This document shows positions 5,127 through 5,449 of a DNA stretch of 5,449 nt, piece after piece. Both the position numbers and the translations under genes were made by a program. Source of the DNA: Methylocapsa sp. GTDB taxonomy: Bacteria > Pseudomonadota > Alphaproteobacteria > Rhizobiales > Beijerinckiaceae. The stretch is from contig PLUZ01000336.1 in NCBI GenBank assembly GCA_003162995.1, positions 703 to 6,151 on the forward strand. Direction: 5' to 3'. The notes beneath the pieces were generated by a model, which saw only the letters and a program-made list of their open reading frames with translations, was not told where the DNA came from and searched no databases. The number at the start of each line of letters is the position of its first letter. The first letter of the stretch is position 1.

Positions 5127-5449
5127 ATGAGTTTTGGGCCTGATTCACGAGGCGCGCTGGTTGCGTTGAAGAGATTTGGCCTCGGCCCGAAGCCGGGCGA
5201 TCTCATTGCCGCCGCCGCCGATCCGCGTGGCTTCATCTTGGCGGAAACCCAGCAAGCGGGTGTGGCTTTGCTGGAAGAGCCGCAACTTGCGAAGTCCAGC
5301 GCTGCTCTTCAAGCCCTCTTCGCGGATCAGCAGAATAAGCGCGCCGAACGCGAGCGTACTCTCGCGCAAGGGATGGCAAGCGCCGCACAGGCCGGATTGG
5401 CCGGCCCGGTCATGGCGGCGGCGCCTGCGCAAATGCCGGTGACTGCTGC
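5127..5449 (+). CDS. DUF1800 family protein, 5' part only
   Basis: The first 107 codons are present and the frame is open at the window edge. The start is well supported: GAGGA (5116-5120) lies six bases before the ATG. The N-terminus LVALKRFGLGPKPGDL (11-26) followed by DPRGFILAE (32-40) is the typical opening of DUF1800 proteins, which are usually around 450-500 residues or more. A charged helical stretch (about 64-80) and an Ala-rich linker follow. The function of the family is unknown. Its genes are often followed by a DUF1501 gene encoding a secreted protein, which could be tested just downstream. No signal peptide is visible in this part. The 232-base gap and a separate promoter candidate suggest it is not in the dehydrogenase operon. 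Confidence 0.82.
   Translation, partial: MSFGPDSRGALVALKRFGLGPKPGDLIAAAADPRGFILAETQQAGVALLEEPQLAKSSAALQALFADQQNKRAERERTLAQGMASAAQAGLAGPVMAAAPAQMPVTA

Overview
The window is a GC-rich stretch of bacterial chromosome with five protein-coding genes, all on the + strand; the last runs off the right edge. The protein signatures point to an alphaproteobacterium, probably of the Hyphomicrobiales (Rhizobiales). The clues are a short Ppx/GppA phosphatase with the YAALDLGTNNCRLLIA signature, a DUF1254/DUF1214 exported protein, and a DUF1800 protein with an RFGLGPKPGD start. The genus cannot be settled from this sequence alone. There is no mobile element, rRNA, tRNA, CRISPR array or phage gene that I can support.

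Layout: bases 1-253 are a leader or intergenic region. It holds a near-match to the ParB-binding parS palindrome (9-24) and a plausible promoter for the next gene. Bases 254-1414 encode a Ppx/GppA-type exopolyphosphatase with an uncertain start. Bases 1415-1575 are an AT-richer intergenic region with several perfect inverted repeats and a candidate promoter. Bases 1576-3171 encode a secreted DUF1254/DUF1214 protein. Bases 3237-3956 encode a DUF1275 (YoaK-like) integral membrane protein. Its stop codon overlaps the start of an NAD-dependent lactate/malate dehydrogenase-family enzyme (3953-4894) by four bases. Bases 4895-5126 are an intergenic region with a palindrome and a weak promoter candidate. 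From 5127 the 5' part of a DUF1800 gene begins.

How the genes relate: the membrane protein and the dehydrogenase form a tightly coupled pair and probably act in one process, such as uptake or export plus oxidoreduction of a small 2-hydroxy or 2-keto acid; this is inference. The DUF1254 gene lies 65 bases upstream and may share their transcript. The phosphatase (polyphosphate or (p)ppGpp metabolism) and the DUF1800 gene look like separate units. No clear new multi-gene system is visible. The most interesting items are the dehydrogenase, whose substrate loop and active-site positions depart from canonical LDH/MDH, its coupling to a DUF1275 protein, and the parS-like palindrome.
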